From: Warburgia ugandensis
Lineage: Eukaryota > Streptophyta > Magnoliopsida > Canellales > Canellaceae
Assembly (NCBI GenBank): GCA_035236585.1
Contig: CP141131.1
Span: forward strand, 18,265,103-18,329,102
Direction: 5' to 3'
Length of the DNA stretch: 64,000 nucleotides
Part shown: piece by piece, positions 49,662-62,219 of the stretch
How positions within the stretch are numbered: position 1 is the first letter of the stretch
How the letters are laid out: every line of letters begins with the position of its first letter
Made by a program: the position numbers and the translations under genes
Notes under the pieces: model-generated
Seen by the model: the letters and a program-made list of their open reading frames with translations, nothing else
The model's database searches: none
What the model was told of the DNA's origin: nothing

Positions 49662-49920
49662 CTCTTTGGGATTTGTTTCTTCTTCCTTTTGGGTTGAAGC
49701 CCTTGAAGAAGTGGAGTGAGAGACTCCACCTGCTCTGCTCTGTTTATGCGATTAAATTATTTTGGGACGGGTTCTAACTTCTAACCAATAATGGGCGATA
49801 ATCAGAGAGGTAAAAATGACTGCAAGTTGTTGACTCAGACTGGTTGCCGTCGACTATGGTGTGGATTGGTTGAAATGGGGTGGGATCTGGGTGGTACTGG
49901 GGTCTGTGACCGAGAAGAGG
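49662..49920 (-). promoter_or_regulatory. Candidate promoter and leader of receptor copy B, one W-box core
   Basis: This is the immediate upstream region. TTGACT is at 49830-49835; the second W-box of block A is mutated here to TGTGACC (about 49905). No clear TATA box is seen. Confidence 0.4.
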
Positions 49921-52168
49921 TTTTTGATTCAAACTTCGCTATTCTGGAATAAGTGAAAAAATTTCCCAGCTATTTGCAACCTTAAAACTTAGATAAGACT
50001 ATACAAATATAGACCAGTAACCTCGAAAGCTTGATCTGTTTGTTGCAGAATAATTTTATCTATTTTTTCATGCCACAAATAGCAGGGAAGATTTTCACTA
50101 CTCCAGGTAGCTTAATCCATAACTCCTATTCTCCGGGCAAACAGGATGGTCATAGAATAGAGGTGAGCCATTCACTTTGCTCAGTTATATCCTAAAACTG
50201 GAAATCTTTCTGGCATGAGACAAAAACTTATTAGATACTCCACAAGGTTTTAACGGTGACGATCAGTCACAGGTTTTCTAATGTGGGCCCGAAGTTGAAC
50301 TTATCCCATGAATATGTTTCTGGGAATACCCCGGAGTCTGAGTCAACAACTTTGGCTCAGATTCATTTAAGTCATCTCCCTTATTGCCCATGAGACCAAG
50401 TTGCTGACCCGTTACTTAGGTTTTCGATTGACTTCAAATGAGGGGGACCCGGTCTGCACTAAAGACTTTGATCAGGTTCAGGACTCAGCACTGAGGTGTG
50501 ATTGGTTCTATCCTTTACCGATCGTGGCAGTTTGATTTTTTATTGTTTTTGGAGCTTTTAACACGTTGGATGCGAGAAATTTGGACCGGATTTATCGGGT
50601 GGATTTGAACCTGGAGGAATGAATACTTTGTATGGTGCTACTTGTGTGATGCCCCACTTTATCATAGTGGGTCTTATACTTGGGTAATCAGAATCTTTCA
50701 TCTAATTTCTTTTATTGTGGATAACCTATGAACACAAAATAGTGTTGATCTTAGATGGAATTCAAAGAATGGGTCAAAATATACTAGTTAAAATATATAT
50801 TAGAATCATTTAATCTTAGTGATGTTTAATACTTACGATATTTGAACTTAGAGAAAACAGATGAACAATTCTATTGCCGGAGAGGCTACCATGATAAAGT
50901 GGGGGTGGTCAAGGTTTTAACTGCCGTTTCTGGTGCGGCATAGACTAAATGCTGTAACGTTGCTTCTGGCCTCTGTTGTACGTTGATTGGTCATGGTGTG
51001 TCACCGTCTTTGCTTGGCACTTAAACACTACCTCTCTGTCTTTGAATAGTAAGCTGAAGCCCAGAACGGGACTTTATATAGAAGTTCTCTATAATTGACA
51101 TGAGTAAGGGCTCGTCTTGGTTGATCTAACCCATTCATCTCATTGTTCTAACTTTGAATAACTTGTAATTCAAACGATTTCAGAAATGGATAATCCTAAC
51201 CATGTATTTTCTTTATTAAAAGAAGTAAACTATTAGACACTTTGCATGCACAATGGTCTAAATTCAACTCCAAAAAACTAATGCAAATTGAATATTTATC
51301 CTAAATTGAGCAGTCGTTCGTGCTAATCGAGCTGACTTGTTGCCTTTTTTGAAACGAAAAACTTGAATCCAACCCACTGAATGAAGCACGGAAGCTGGAA
51401 TACAAGATTGAAGATCATATAAGCATTGGCTCATGTTACCAAGTTTACTGACTAATGAGATCGATCGAACTGACTACTCACTAGAAACATTGGTATGAAC
51501 TTTGCGAAATCCAACAGACAAAAAGTGAAGATCGTGCATTAATTTGTCATAATCTCATTACACAATAACTGCTTTCATTTCCAAAGTACTACTATTATTG
51601 TTATTATTATATAGGATAGCAGTCTTTAAATTTCGTAAGTACGTAGAAGTGATATGAGAGGGAGGACTACCTTATCCTCTTCACCTGACTTACCTCAATA
51701 TGAACAAGCTACCAACAATCTTATTATAAGTATTAAGATATATCTTCTTTCATTTTTAGTGCATTAATTTTTGCTTGAAGTATAGCCTACTTGTCAAGCT
51801 CTTTGCCATGTATAACTTCTCCAATTTCAATCATAAATCAAGAGCCGAATCCTCATCCATAACAATATATAAAACTCTATCTTCTAAGCATAACCTCATT
51901 GTGCTAAGCCCTATAGTTTAAGTTCCTTTCATTCTTCATTCCTCATTGTTGTTGGCTTCTTTACTTTGCCGTGCAACTTCTTATGAAGACTTGTTAAACT
52001 AGGAGGTGTTCTATTATTCTTTGCCATAACCCAAAATTTTTTTTATCCTCAAATTTCTCCACCTTGAACTTAGGATTTGGACTTTAGGCATTTTTCTTCA
52101 ATTTGTAGCTTGATTCTCTGATTGGAATTTCATAGAACACCTTGAGTAGATCTTAGAGTTGAGCAGAA
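49921..52168. other. Upstream flank, no gene recognised, block B
   Basis: This is the counterpart of 19051-21227. It has about 60 bp near 50475-50540 that are missing in block A. It ends at CAGAA, the left flank of the L element. Confidence 0.5.
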
Positions 52169-52686
52169 TGTCATGGGGTCGCAGTCTCACATTTGCTAAA
52201 CCCGTACGACACTTGTGCACTACTCTCTTTATTGGCACAAGTTAGCCTTCAACCTCAAACTCTCACTTGCTAGGGCTACACTCACTCACCCACTCAAACA
52301 ATGAGAGGAACTTAGAAGGAAACTCTCCTACTCTATTGAGTTTACTCAAAACTGAGATGGTTACAATTGAGGAGCTTACACCTATTTATACTTGTTCTCA
52401 CCCATACACCTCAATGGATGGTTTGGATTATTACAAATGTCAACCATTTAATGGTTGAGGACTAATCTAGAACTCTCTCTAGAAAACTCTATACAACTCT
52501 CTAACCTTCTACCTTTCTAGATATTTACAAAGAATTCATTAGAAACTGGGCCTTCTAAATTCAGGCCTAGTTCCATGGATTTTCATCGGCAAACCTAAGT
52601 CCCTAAGGTCAGGTCCACGTCCTAAGTGAGCCTTCTTTAGAGGCTGTAAGCCCTGGTTACTGGCCTTGCAATGCAAGTCCGTGACA
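52169..52686 (-). mobile_element. Family L 3' LTR (518 bp)
   Basis: In element sense it runs from TGTCACGGAC (at 52686) to CCCCATGACA (at 52169). Just upstream in sense is a polypurine stretch GATGAGGGAGTT (52687-52698), as expected before a 3' LTR. TATA-like 'gtataaatagg' is on the minus strand near 52385. It is the same family as the solo LTRs at 9721 and 41366. Confidence 0.8.
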
Positions 52687-53380
52687 AACTCCCTCATCTG
52701 ATAACGTCGATACCCTCGTCGACACATCTTTGCTGGTGTCGCCCCCTTTATTTGGGCAAGTCTCATGTTGCCTTGTCTTCTTCATGAGATGCCTTGCTGT
52801 GTCCTTTCCTTTGCACCTTGCCATATGGCCCCTCTTGTGCACTTCTGGGACTTTCTTTGGCTCCTCCATGTGGTGCGCATTCTTCCACACTTGTGCACCT
52901 TTGCATAGTTTGAAGTTGTCGCCCCTCTGGAACTCCTGTTTTGTTGCACTCCGTTGCTGTGCCTCCTGCACATGGGTGTAGCAACTATCAGCTCCCGTGG
53001 TCTTTGCACGTCTCAGCTTGGTCTTGTCCCTCTTGGAGTTTCCTTGTTGAGACACACCCTTGTCATCAACTGGTCTCTCCTTGGACTCTTCAAACCTTAG
53101 CACTCCAATGACACCTAGACATTGTAAGTCTAGTTGTGCCAACTCCACACTCGTTGTGGATCCCTCTATTAGCTGCAAGGCAGATAGCACCTTACCTTGC
53201 CCCCTTCCATTCTTCAACACTGGGACTGCACAATGGGGTCTCCTTATCAAAGAAGTTCAACATTCTAAGGTGTGGCATAGGGACTGCTCTAGCCTTGGTG
53301 AGGAAATCCATTCCTGGGATAACCTCATAATCCTTCAAGGGTATTACAGTCAAAGTGATGGTGCCTTGCCACTCCCCCAC
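52687..53380 (-). pseudogene. Internally deleted gypsy-type pol remnant (protease, then a basic tail)
   Basis: On the minus strand, 53380-53192 reads as the end of a retroviral-type aspartic protease region ('GEWQGTITLTVIPLKDYEV', 'IPGMDFL', then 'LRMLNFF'), followed in an overlapping frame by the 'KVLSALQLIEG' linker seen before RT in plant gypsy polyproteins. Instead of RT, RNase H and integrase, the frame (53250-52657) goes straight to a lysine/arginine-rich tail and then the polypurine tract and LTR. RT to integrase are therefore missing: a non-autonomous derivative. Its 5' part is replaced at 53381 by the T element. Confidence 0.6.
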
Positions 53381-54239
53381 TGTAATATCCTTAATTTTAA
53401 AGATAAAAACAGAAAATTATTAAATAAATTAAAATAAAAAATTTATGGATGAAATTATTTCTTGAAAACATAATAATTAGAAAGTGCTCGTCGATACGAA
53501 TCCAACGCCACCAAGAACGCAAAAAACGGAGCTCAAACGAGGGAGTTATGAGCCGTCAAAGTTGTAAGGGCAAAATGGTCTTTTGACAGAAACGTGTTAC
53601 ACAGGGGTCCAAATTGATAACGGCACCCCTGTCTACACACGTCTCTACCAGTCCGGCGAAATCGCCGGAGAGACGTGGGAAGAGCCGTGTGGGGAAGAGT
53701 TTCTCTTCCCCAAGACTCTAAAACCCTATATCTATGCTCCTCTAGGAGCCAAAACGCTCCACTTTGAGCGTTTTCCATGAATGATACGCAAAACCCTAGA
53801 CCTGCAAAAATCTGAAGTTTCCGGCGAGTGGAGCCCCGGCAACACGAGCAACTCCGGCCAGGTGCAAGGTAAGCCTCAAATCCATGTTTTTCTGTCTTTA
53901 TTAATTAGAAAATTAATTAGAAAACCATTTAAAAATTAGGAAAAAAATCGGATTTTTGGGGGCTTTGTGCACGCTACTGTTGGAGCGTGATTTCATAGAC
54001 CAAACGTTGTCCGTTTGGAAATCGCACCGTCCAACTAGTGCAAAAGACACCCAAGAGCAAACCCTTTAAATTTGGGAGTGATCCAACGGTGGAATTGCCC
54101 AGAAAACTCAAAAACCAGTACCTAGGGAGGTTTTTAGCAACTTGGGAAAAATCATTTAAAAACCATGGTTTTTGAGAAAATTAGTGCAAAAGGAGGGCAT
54201 AAATGGATTCTAGAGAGAATTCTGAAGAAAATGGAGCAA

Positions 54240-54615
54240 AAATCACGCAAAACGGAGCTCAGAGCTCGCCGAGGCGACCTAATCGGTCGTCTTCTCCGGT
54301 GTCGTCAACGGCGTCGGCGCCCTGCGCTGACGCCAGGACGCACTCCATGACGCCCGAGGGATGACGTCATGTGACGTCGTCGTCGCATGCGTGCGCGGCG
54401 CCGCGCGCGTGCGGGACGGCCTCGGTGGGCTGTCGCGGTGGGACCGGGACGCGGCGCGTCTTGGCGACCGTGACGCGCGTGCGTCACGGCCAGCCGCGCG
54501 CGCGGCGCGCGTCCCGTGCAGCGTCTGCGACGCCGTGCGTCTTCGTGCGCCAGAGTACGCCGGTGTAAACCGGCGGAAAAGAGGCGCCGCCGGTTTAAAC
54601 CACCTTATGGTGGTC
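54240..54615. other. GC- and CpG-rich variable segment of the T LTR
   Basis: This is an island of high GC and many CGs ('gcgcggcgccgcgcgcg') inside an otherwise AT-rich LTR. At the same place the solo LTR has a different, shorter sequence dominated by a minisatellite. A few degenerate minisatellite units remain at 54555-54605. No credible reading frame is present. Confidence 0.8.
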
Positions 54616-55876
54616 CGGCAGGCCCCATTTGAGGGTAGTTTTCACTAAAACTTGATTTTTGGGAGCTAGAGAGGTCCAAATCACGATCCGAAAGAGGCGT
54701 TGTGACCGTATTGACGACGCGGACCTAGTTTTAACTTAAAAACTTAGAAATGACCACTTTTTATTTAGAAAAATTTTAAAATAGTGATGTGACATGTACA
54801 GGTGCACTTGAATATACCAATTAAAGGGAGTTATTGGCAAGCTAGTGATCTCACACTGAGGTAGGTGACGACAACTAATGTTTTACCTTGATATTTGAAC
54901 CATGTTTAAACATAGCATCATGTGTGATTGTGTTTTAAAATGCAATTATTATTTACCGTGGATTTCATGCGACATTGCGTACAGGATGGTTATTCCAAAT
55001 TGAAATCTTTTACTGAATAAACTTATTTAAAATGCTTTTACAAGTATGACGTTAATTTGTTATGCTTACTTAGAGACTTATTTCTTATTATATATATAGA
55101 AAATGCATGGATTTACATGGAAATGAGAATAGAGGCTTATTAGCTGGTCCTTTGATAGGCTAACCCTAGGATGAGGGGCATGTCTTGGGGATTGCAAGCT
55201 ATAAGTGCTCTTGAGTTTTAGCATATACATATGATTTCCGTGTTTTATATTTGATGACGGGTGCTCCCGTCCGGAGGGCGTCATCTTTAGGAGGGATAGG
55301 GCCGCCACCCACCTTCCGAGATTATGATGTGATGAGTTTGTGATATGATAGACACCTGCCCATAGATGGCATTCGGTAGGGGTTTGGTAACATGAATAGT
55401 CCACACTACCGGCCCGAGCCTTTCCATGGGGACGTATGCTAAGTCTCCCGTTATGGTGTCGACGGGGAGCGGCGGTGGGTGATACCCATGGAGGGTTGCC
55501 ACTGCAGCATGATGGCCCATATTCTTGTTATGTGTGCATGTATGATGAGCATGGTTATAGATGGTATGCCCTGGGTGTGACGACACTCGAGCAGGTTGAC
55601 TAGGTGTACTCGATCGGGGATGTTAGTGCGATGTGGTGGGACCCATTACCTTAGGGTGCCCTTATTCTTGTTGTATGCTCCATGTTATTGATTCATGTCA
55701 TGTTTTAACTCAGTGAACTTCATGCTTTAGCATTTGGAATAAATTGGCATTTATTTGAACATGGCATTATGATATCACTATTTCCATAAATGTTAGACTT
55801 TTCATCAATGCTGTTCATTATTTCTTGCATTTATTACATTAATTGTCTATGTACATACACAAGCGATAGCTTGCTG

Positions 55877-55902
55877 AGGCATTGCTTTGTTTTGCAATGC
55901 CT
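55877..55902. other. LTR hairpin, T 5' LTR
   Basis: Arms AGGCATTGC (55877-55885) and GCAATGCCT (55894-55902) with an 8-base loop, identical to 14696-14721. Confidence 0.75.
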
Positions 55903-56389
55903 TAAATCTCGAGCGCGACACCAGGAAAGGAAAAGCGGTTGATAAACCTTGAGAGCTGCTGAAGACTAGTTTCCCTATAGTTTTAGAAAGTAATGTGAGT
56001 CATTAGAGTGGATTATCATTTGAATTTTATTATGGACTGCATACTTTATATTGGATGTGATTTAGATCTTTGGACATATATTGGACATTTATATGGGATG
56101 TTATGATGGATAGACCCTGGGCCATATTATTATTGTCTTTTGGACGTTTATTTGATTTAAAATAAAGGCGCCTATTTATTTGACGTTGATTTATACGCGG
56201 ATTATTTATTTATGTTTAAATTACATGTACGCCATTTTGTGAAAGGAAAATTAACACCCGGAGTTTTTAAGATAGGTTTAGTAAAATGTTAAATAAATCT
56301 TTTCTCATGGGATCCCAAATGCTCTTATTTAAAATGCCATTATTATAAAAAAAAAAAAATTGTCTTAAAAATCCGGGGTGTTACAAAGT

Positions 56390-56402
56390 TGGTATCAGAG
56401 CC
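56390..56402 (+). other. Primer binding site, initiator-Met tRNA type
   Basis: TGGTATCAGAGCC lies four bases after the LTR end, the normal place. This is the complement of the 3' end of plant initiator-Met tRNA. Confidence 0.93.
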
Positions 56403-56760
56403 CAGTCTAGTCCATCATAATCCTTGTGAATGTCCATTTATATGTGAATAACAGTCCATAATAGTTGTAGAGAGAGAAACGATGAGAGAGGAACTTACAC
56501 TTAGTGACATGTAAAATTTTGACAGATGGCTCCTCGGAGAAGGACAAGGTCTACCCCTGCTACACCCGTGGCTCCACCTGCTGAGTCCTCTGATCAAGGG
56601 GATCGAGATGCCGATTTATTGAATCGGTTAATGTCAGGACTCGTAACACTTATACAGCAGCAGGTTAGGACAGCTGTTGACGCAGCTAACCCTAGCCCTA
56701 TTCCACCACCTAAAGTGGCACCCATGGTTTCGTTAGTTCAGTCCTCACAACCAATACAGG

Positions 56761-59700
56761 TGTGGCGACCCAGGTTTTTATAACACATTTTATAATACAT
56801 TTTGTAAAGATAGGGCCCTTAGAGTAAAAATTTTTCGCAAACCAAAGCAGCAGAAATTCTTTTCTTTCGAATTTGTTTTGTAAAACCTAAGTCACCACTT
56901 CATACATAACATAAGTAGAATTTTGTATAAGATAAAATTCCATTGAAGGAATATACTTTTATTAAACTTCAGGATCCATCCAAAGGGTTCACAAGACACG
57001 ACCCATTGTATCCTTACAATACTTGTCCAAACATACAATCCAAATGACAAAGTTCAAAATTCAATACATGTTCTAATACAATGTTTCGAGGGATATACCC
57101 TGATTACTTATTCTTCAATTGTTCTTCAAGTCTTGAGCTCCTAAGTCTCCTTCTTCAGATCTCGAGATATTGTAAACATTCGAACATTTACAATATCTCA
57201 AAGAAGCTATGCTTGGTAGGGTATAAGAATGTAAGTTATTGATGACAGTATAATCTCAATATTCAAGTATCCCATAATTCGTTCTATCATAAACACATTC
57301 ATTAATAACTAGTAATTATAAAGACATCTCATTTCCTTGTCATTTGTGTTCACCTTTATACATACATATTGTATAAGGACAAATCCATTAAAAATGTAAA
57401 AATAATCAAGCATTATTTCTATACAAAGCTGATCAACTCTTTTCATTATAAGAGATTTGTATTTCAGCCGATTCTTATACAGGAATTTCCCTTCTTGGGA
57501 AAAATATTGGTAATATACAATTACCTGACATTTCATCATGCCATCCCTTAAGGCATTTCACTATGCCAATTTCATATGCATCATAGTGCAAAATAATCAA
57601 GGACTACTATGCTTGCATAGCCCGATCCGTACAAGCGCCCGATAACTGTTCAATAATCCACTTATACCATTCTCAGTGGAAATTACAATATCCATGTCCA
57701 TATGGGAGGACCATGGCTGTCACAAAGTGGTGGCCTTCCCATAATTGCCCCACCCGACTTTTAGCCTTTCTTAGGCTTGGTATTCAATATCATCAAGTTT
57801 CGTAGAGTGGGTGGCCAAACCCTCTTAACTCTCCTAGCATAGCATCCCCTGTGCTTATGCCTCGTTTAAAACAAAACCACAAGCCTCCAAGCTTGTATGT
57901 AAATTAATACTTATACATATCGGACTATCTCATGCGTTTATCTAGGACTGGAATATTTTCTCCTTTCCTATTCACTTAGGGTTGTTCTCAATTCTCAACT
58001 TGACCATTTAATACTTATTTTCCTCATCATTTGGTTGGATCATATTTCAATTTGAGGTATTTACCTTAATATATTGGTATCATACATGTCAATACTTCAA
58101 AACATAAGATCATGTATCTTCATGTAAAGGCATTCTTAATAATCCACCTACCTCAATAAGGTATTCTTACTCCTTGAAATCTGCCATAGTCTCGATCAAC
58201 ATATATCCGTCACAAATCATATATATAATGTCATTTTTCTAATCAAGGGTACATACTACATGGTCTTTTGATCATCCTTATGTAGGATGATCTGAATCTT
58301 TCTTCCTTGAATATCCTATATCCATGGGTTTAATATCATCTATACAAATACTATCTATATCATACATAACAATCTAATTTACATAGATGTTTCTTTTTCC
58401 TTATTGTTTTTGATCATACAAGATCTCATCTTGTTTGATCATCCTTATCTCACTTACTATTTTTATTAGGGTTAGATAATTTGCTATATTTTTATGTTCT
58501 TATTATTATTCAACCAGTTAGTGTCTTACTTGGTTGAAGATAATTTATTTCTTCCTATCACTAGACAACTCCTCCTTATTTCTGGATGACCAGGACTTAC
58601 CAGTTAAAGTCTGCTCAAAAAGTGGTTAATACAACCCTCATGTAAGGAGGCGTTTAGACCTTTCTTACGTCAATGGGAGGTGAGGGAAAAGCACTTGGCT
58701 CTTGTATACCCCCTATAACCACAATGTTCAGAGTCCACTGGAGTGGTACTAGCTCAACCTTTGACAAGGTTCCTATGAGCTCTTTACCTTAAGTCCCTTC
58801 TCTAATTGATTTTAATTAATTTCCATGGATATGCACAATGTCATCCATGGATGTTCATTATTTTCCTATTTTGGGCCAAGGAAATGATAAATCATTCCTT
58901 ATATTGTCCTACTAACTATAGCCCTTACTAAGTCAAAATCATTCATTCATCTTAGTTGTCCATGAATTTCTATATTTCATTAGTTTACATTTTTGGTGAT
59001 TTATGCTTCTTATATCTTAACAATTCTTAACAATTGAATTAAATATGATAATAAGTAAATCATCAACTTGAAAGCATAAATCAAATATAAATTTAACAAC
59101 TATATACTAACATTCTTCCTATGAATATAACATAAGCTAGTGAAATAAAACTAACATGATCCTAAGTTATGAAACACATCTTCTATCATAATGAAATCAT
59201 ATTTAAATCCTAATTTACACTAACATGATCCTAAGATAATCAAATCTACTAACAAATTACTCATTTAGGGCATAGCATACTAAAAATTAAAGATTACACT
59301 ATCATGCTTTCTAACTTAGAACATAAATCACATTTACACTTCTATATCCAATAAAAGACAATTAAAACTTAAAACATAAATCACATTTAAACTTATATAT
59401 CCAATAAAAGACAATTAAACTAATTTTATTAAGATTATTATAAACCTTTAAATATGATCCAACCATTAGATCTTAGGTGTTTTCCTTTAGATTAAGGGTT
59501 TTAATTACCTTTAGGGCTTTTAATCCATTAAGATCCAAAAATCATATCCACTTGATTTTGTCACATTTCATCCATGATCTAACTGGATTCCATCATCATA
59601 TCACCCCTTTAATCCATCCCAAGGATCTGATCATACTTGATCTCATTGATCAAGTGGGTCCCTTTGTATATTTTTATTTTTATTTTAGGGTTTTTCTACC

Positions 59701-61237
59701 ATAAAGGGTAGATCCCTTATTTTATCCAAGATCTGTCCAAATTAACCATATATATTACTTTATTATATTATTATATCATCACTAAAATAAATTTTCAAGA
59801 TCTGATCACCTCAGATCTTGAAGATCTTAGAAATTGGACACTTATTTCCAAAATATAGAAAAATACAGAAAAATACAGAAATAAATTTTAGAAATATTAT
59901 GAGTTCATTAGAAACTAGACATTACAAGATTTCCATAGCTTCTTTCTGATCTCAATTTGGAGTTCATATGACTCCACAATCTTAAATTGAAGTTTTCAGC
60001 CATTCCTAGGGTCTAGATTTGATCTGGGCCCACCAGAATTAATCTCTCTCAATTGAGGGTCCAAACCTTGTTAGATTTTCTTGAAAATTGTATCCTAAGG
60101 GTTTTTGACCCTCCTGGATTGATTGGAAAGCTCAGAATTTCAATCTGAGCTCTCTATCACCATAATTTGAAGGGGCTGGTATTTACTTTATTTTTACCAT
60201 TTTTCATTCAAATTAAATTACAGAAAAATAAAAATTATACTAAAACATAATAAATATGAATGGGAAGTAATTCCACCTACCTGATTGGAGAAAAACAATA
60301 TAATTGATGCCCAATTTGAGAGAATTACCGATTGATGATAATATAGCCCGATTATCCACCTTTTTGTGATTTTCTGTTGTTGGAACCGTTGGATCTTGAA
60401 ATTGATTTGGGGATTTTGTATATACTATAGTATAGGATGTTATGGACGGTGAAATTGATGAGATTCTTCCTGGAACGGAGTGCCTAATTGAATTTAGGTC
60501 TCTTGTTCCAATTAGAAAGAGGAGAGAGAAATAAGGAAAAGAGAGTTTGGGGAGGGATGAAGGGGAATTTGGGGCTGAAATTCCAGGGAAGGTTTGGAAA
60601 TTTCGTGGTTAAGGTTGTGAAAATTTTTGGAAATTTTTGGGACATATTTATAGCCAAATTTGAATTTTTTATCATTTCTTTTGATAAGATATTTTATTAC
60701 TTTAGAATTTTTAATTACTAATGCATTCTCCACTCCCACTACAATCTCCACTACTATCTCCACTACCAGCAATAATGCATTGAGCAATTATTGGTGCTTC
60801 TAGAACCTTGGCCCACTTTGTGGGCCCCACTTTTATGTGAAAAGACCTTTTTGCCCTTTTTAACTCTAAAATTGGAGAATAATAGGCAATATTTGTCCAA
60901 ACTCAGAATCGAGCGTACTTAGTGGCGTTGGAATCGTATTTCTAAGTACTTCATGAATATTGAGGTCTTATTTCTTGGATATGGGATATGGGTAAAATTA
61001 CCATTTTACCCCCAAATGGAAAAATTAAGGAATTTTCATTTTAACTCAGAATTGAACGTACTTAATGTTGTTACGATCAGTTTTCCAAGTACATCCATAA
61101 TTTCTATTTTTTTAATTTATAATATAATCTCTATAAAAAGAGAATTTTCAATAACCTAATATTCCAGCCCAGAATTTCTAAAAATTCAAACTTTATTAAT
61201 TTTTCTTAATAATTTACAAAAATTCGGGGTCATTACA
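56761..61237 (-). mobile_element. Family G solo LTR (4477 bp) nested in gypsy gag
   Basis: Perfect 5 bp target duplication ACAGG (56756-56760 and 61238-61242). The plus strand reads TGTGGCGACCC at the left and GGTCATTACA at the right, like the G LTRs of blocks A and B. No coding region or primer site is seen in 4.5 kb. In minus sense, the region near its start has 'tccaacgccactaagtacg', closely similar to a block near the start of the T LTR, which sets the sense and suggests G and T are related. A 13 bp-arm hairpin is at 57164-57199. Short frames inside are not convincing. Confidence 0.82.
57164..57199. other. G LTR hairpin, 13 bp arms
   Basis: Arms GAGATATTGTAAA (57164-57176) and TTTACAATATCTC (57187-57199) are perfect, loop 10 bases. 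In minus sense it lies after 'aagcatagctt', much as the T LTR hairpin lies after 'aagcgatagctt', and both are followed by a CTCGAG-containing motif. Confidence 0.8.
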
Positions 61238-62219
61238 ACAGGAACCATCAGTACCTAGAGCCACGGAGGGCGATGGTACGAGTGACTCTAAGAAGACTGA
61301 CAAATTATTGGAAAGGTTTCAAAAGATGGTGAAACCCTTTTATGGCGATGGTAACACAGAGGAGGCTGAGCGATGGTTATTTAAGGCGGAGAGGACATTC
61401 GACGCTATGAAGATCTCACCAGATGATCAAGTTAGAGTAGCCTCCTACCTGCTGAAAGGTGAGGCCGGCTTCTGGTGGCAGACTTTCACACTCACTCGAC
61501 CAGATCCGACTGAGACGATGACATGGGCAGCCTTTAAACAAAGCTTTTGACACTCGCATGTTCCACCTCATGCATTGCAGTCCATGAAGAAGGAGTTTGC
61601 CACCCTGGAGCAGAGAGATATGACGGTTCAGCAGTACCTAAACCGATTTACACGACTGAGGAGATTTGCACCTCACGCACTAGCCTCAGACACAGAGGCA
61701 ACTGACAGATTTGTGGATGGGTTGACTCCTTGGCTGAGAGATCGAGTGATTTCTTCTCGACCCACTTCTGTGCGAGATGCTGCTGATATGGCGTCCATGC
61801 ATGAGAAGAACTCTCTTAGGAATAGAGGGAGTGCGTTCCAGCCCTTTAAGGGCAAGCGGCCATTTGGTGCTATGCAGACACATGGGGCATCAGGTCATCC
61901 ACCACAGGCAAAATTTAAGAGAGACACTGAGAGGAAGAGATGTGATAGGTGTAAGGGTTGGCACCCTGGGCGAGGGTGTAATAGATTCGACCGACCACAG
62001 CAGCAGAGGCAGCCCCAACCACAGAGACAGCCCTATACACCTTATCAGAGACAGCCATACAGGTGTTTCAACTGTGGGGACGTTGGCCATTTCATTAAGG
62101 ACTGCCCTAAGGGGCAGAGGCAGACAGAGATGGGAGCAGAGGCAGCTAACGCGCTACGTAGCCAGGGATGAGTATTTGCCATCTCATCAGGACAGGCACA
62201 GGCATCACACCAGGTCGTA

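Larger units (their letters stand above)
31967..52168 (+). repeat. Segmental duplication, block B
   Basis: This is the direct-orientation partner of block A (see 1-21227). Private features are the P LTR at 34295-36514 and a (AG)n expansion at 42134. Features kept here but lost in A are the full receptor intron and kinase exon. Collinearity ends at 52168 in CAGAA, where a family L retroelement begins. Confidence 0.93.
53381..56385 (+). mobile_element. 5' LTR of the family T gypsy element (3005 bp)
   Basis: The LTR runs from TGTAATATCC to GGGTGTTACA and is followed two bases later by a primer site. It matches the solo LTR at 12326-15201 along most of its length. A TATA-like 'tatatatatag' is at about 55089 and the conserved hairpin at 55877-55902. 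The 3' LTR lies outside the window. Confidence 0.93.
56526..62171 (+). pseudogene. Family T gag, split by a nested LTR
   Basis: The first piece (56526-56760) encodes 'MAPRRRTRSTPATPVAPP' and a hydrophilic N-terminus. The rest resumes at 61243, and removing the nested element with one target duplication keeps the reading frame. The capsid-like part follows ('EEAERWLFKAERTFDAM', 'FWWQTF'), with a TGA at 61548 and a probable frameshift before 'MKKEFATLEQRDMTVQQY'. A zinc knuckle CFNCGDVGHFIKDC lies at about 62059-62103, and the frame ends at 62171. The layout is that of Tekay/Del-type gypsy Gag. Interruptions show it is not functional here. Confidence 0.88.

Noticed and set aside
54305..54648. 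Arginine/alanine-rich frames on both strands
   Set aside because: They result from the CpG-rich segment of the T LTR, where stop codons are rare by composition.
60484..60787. Frames of 63-91 codons in the nested G LTR
   Set aside because: They overlap on both strands, have AT-driven composition and are not found in the other G copies.
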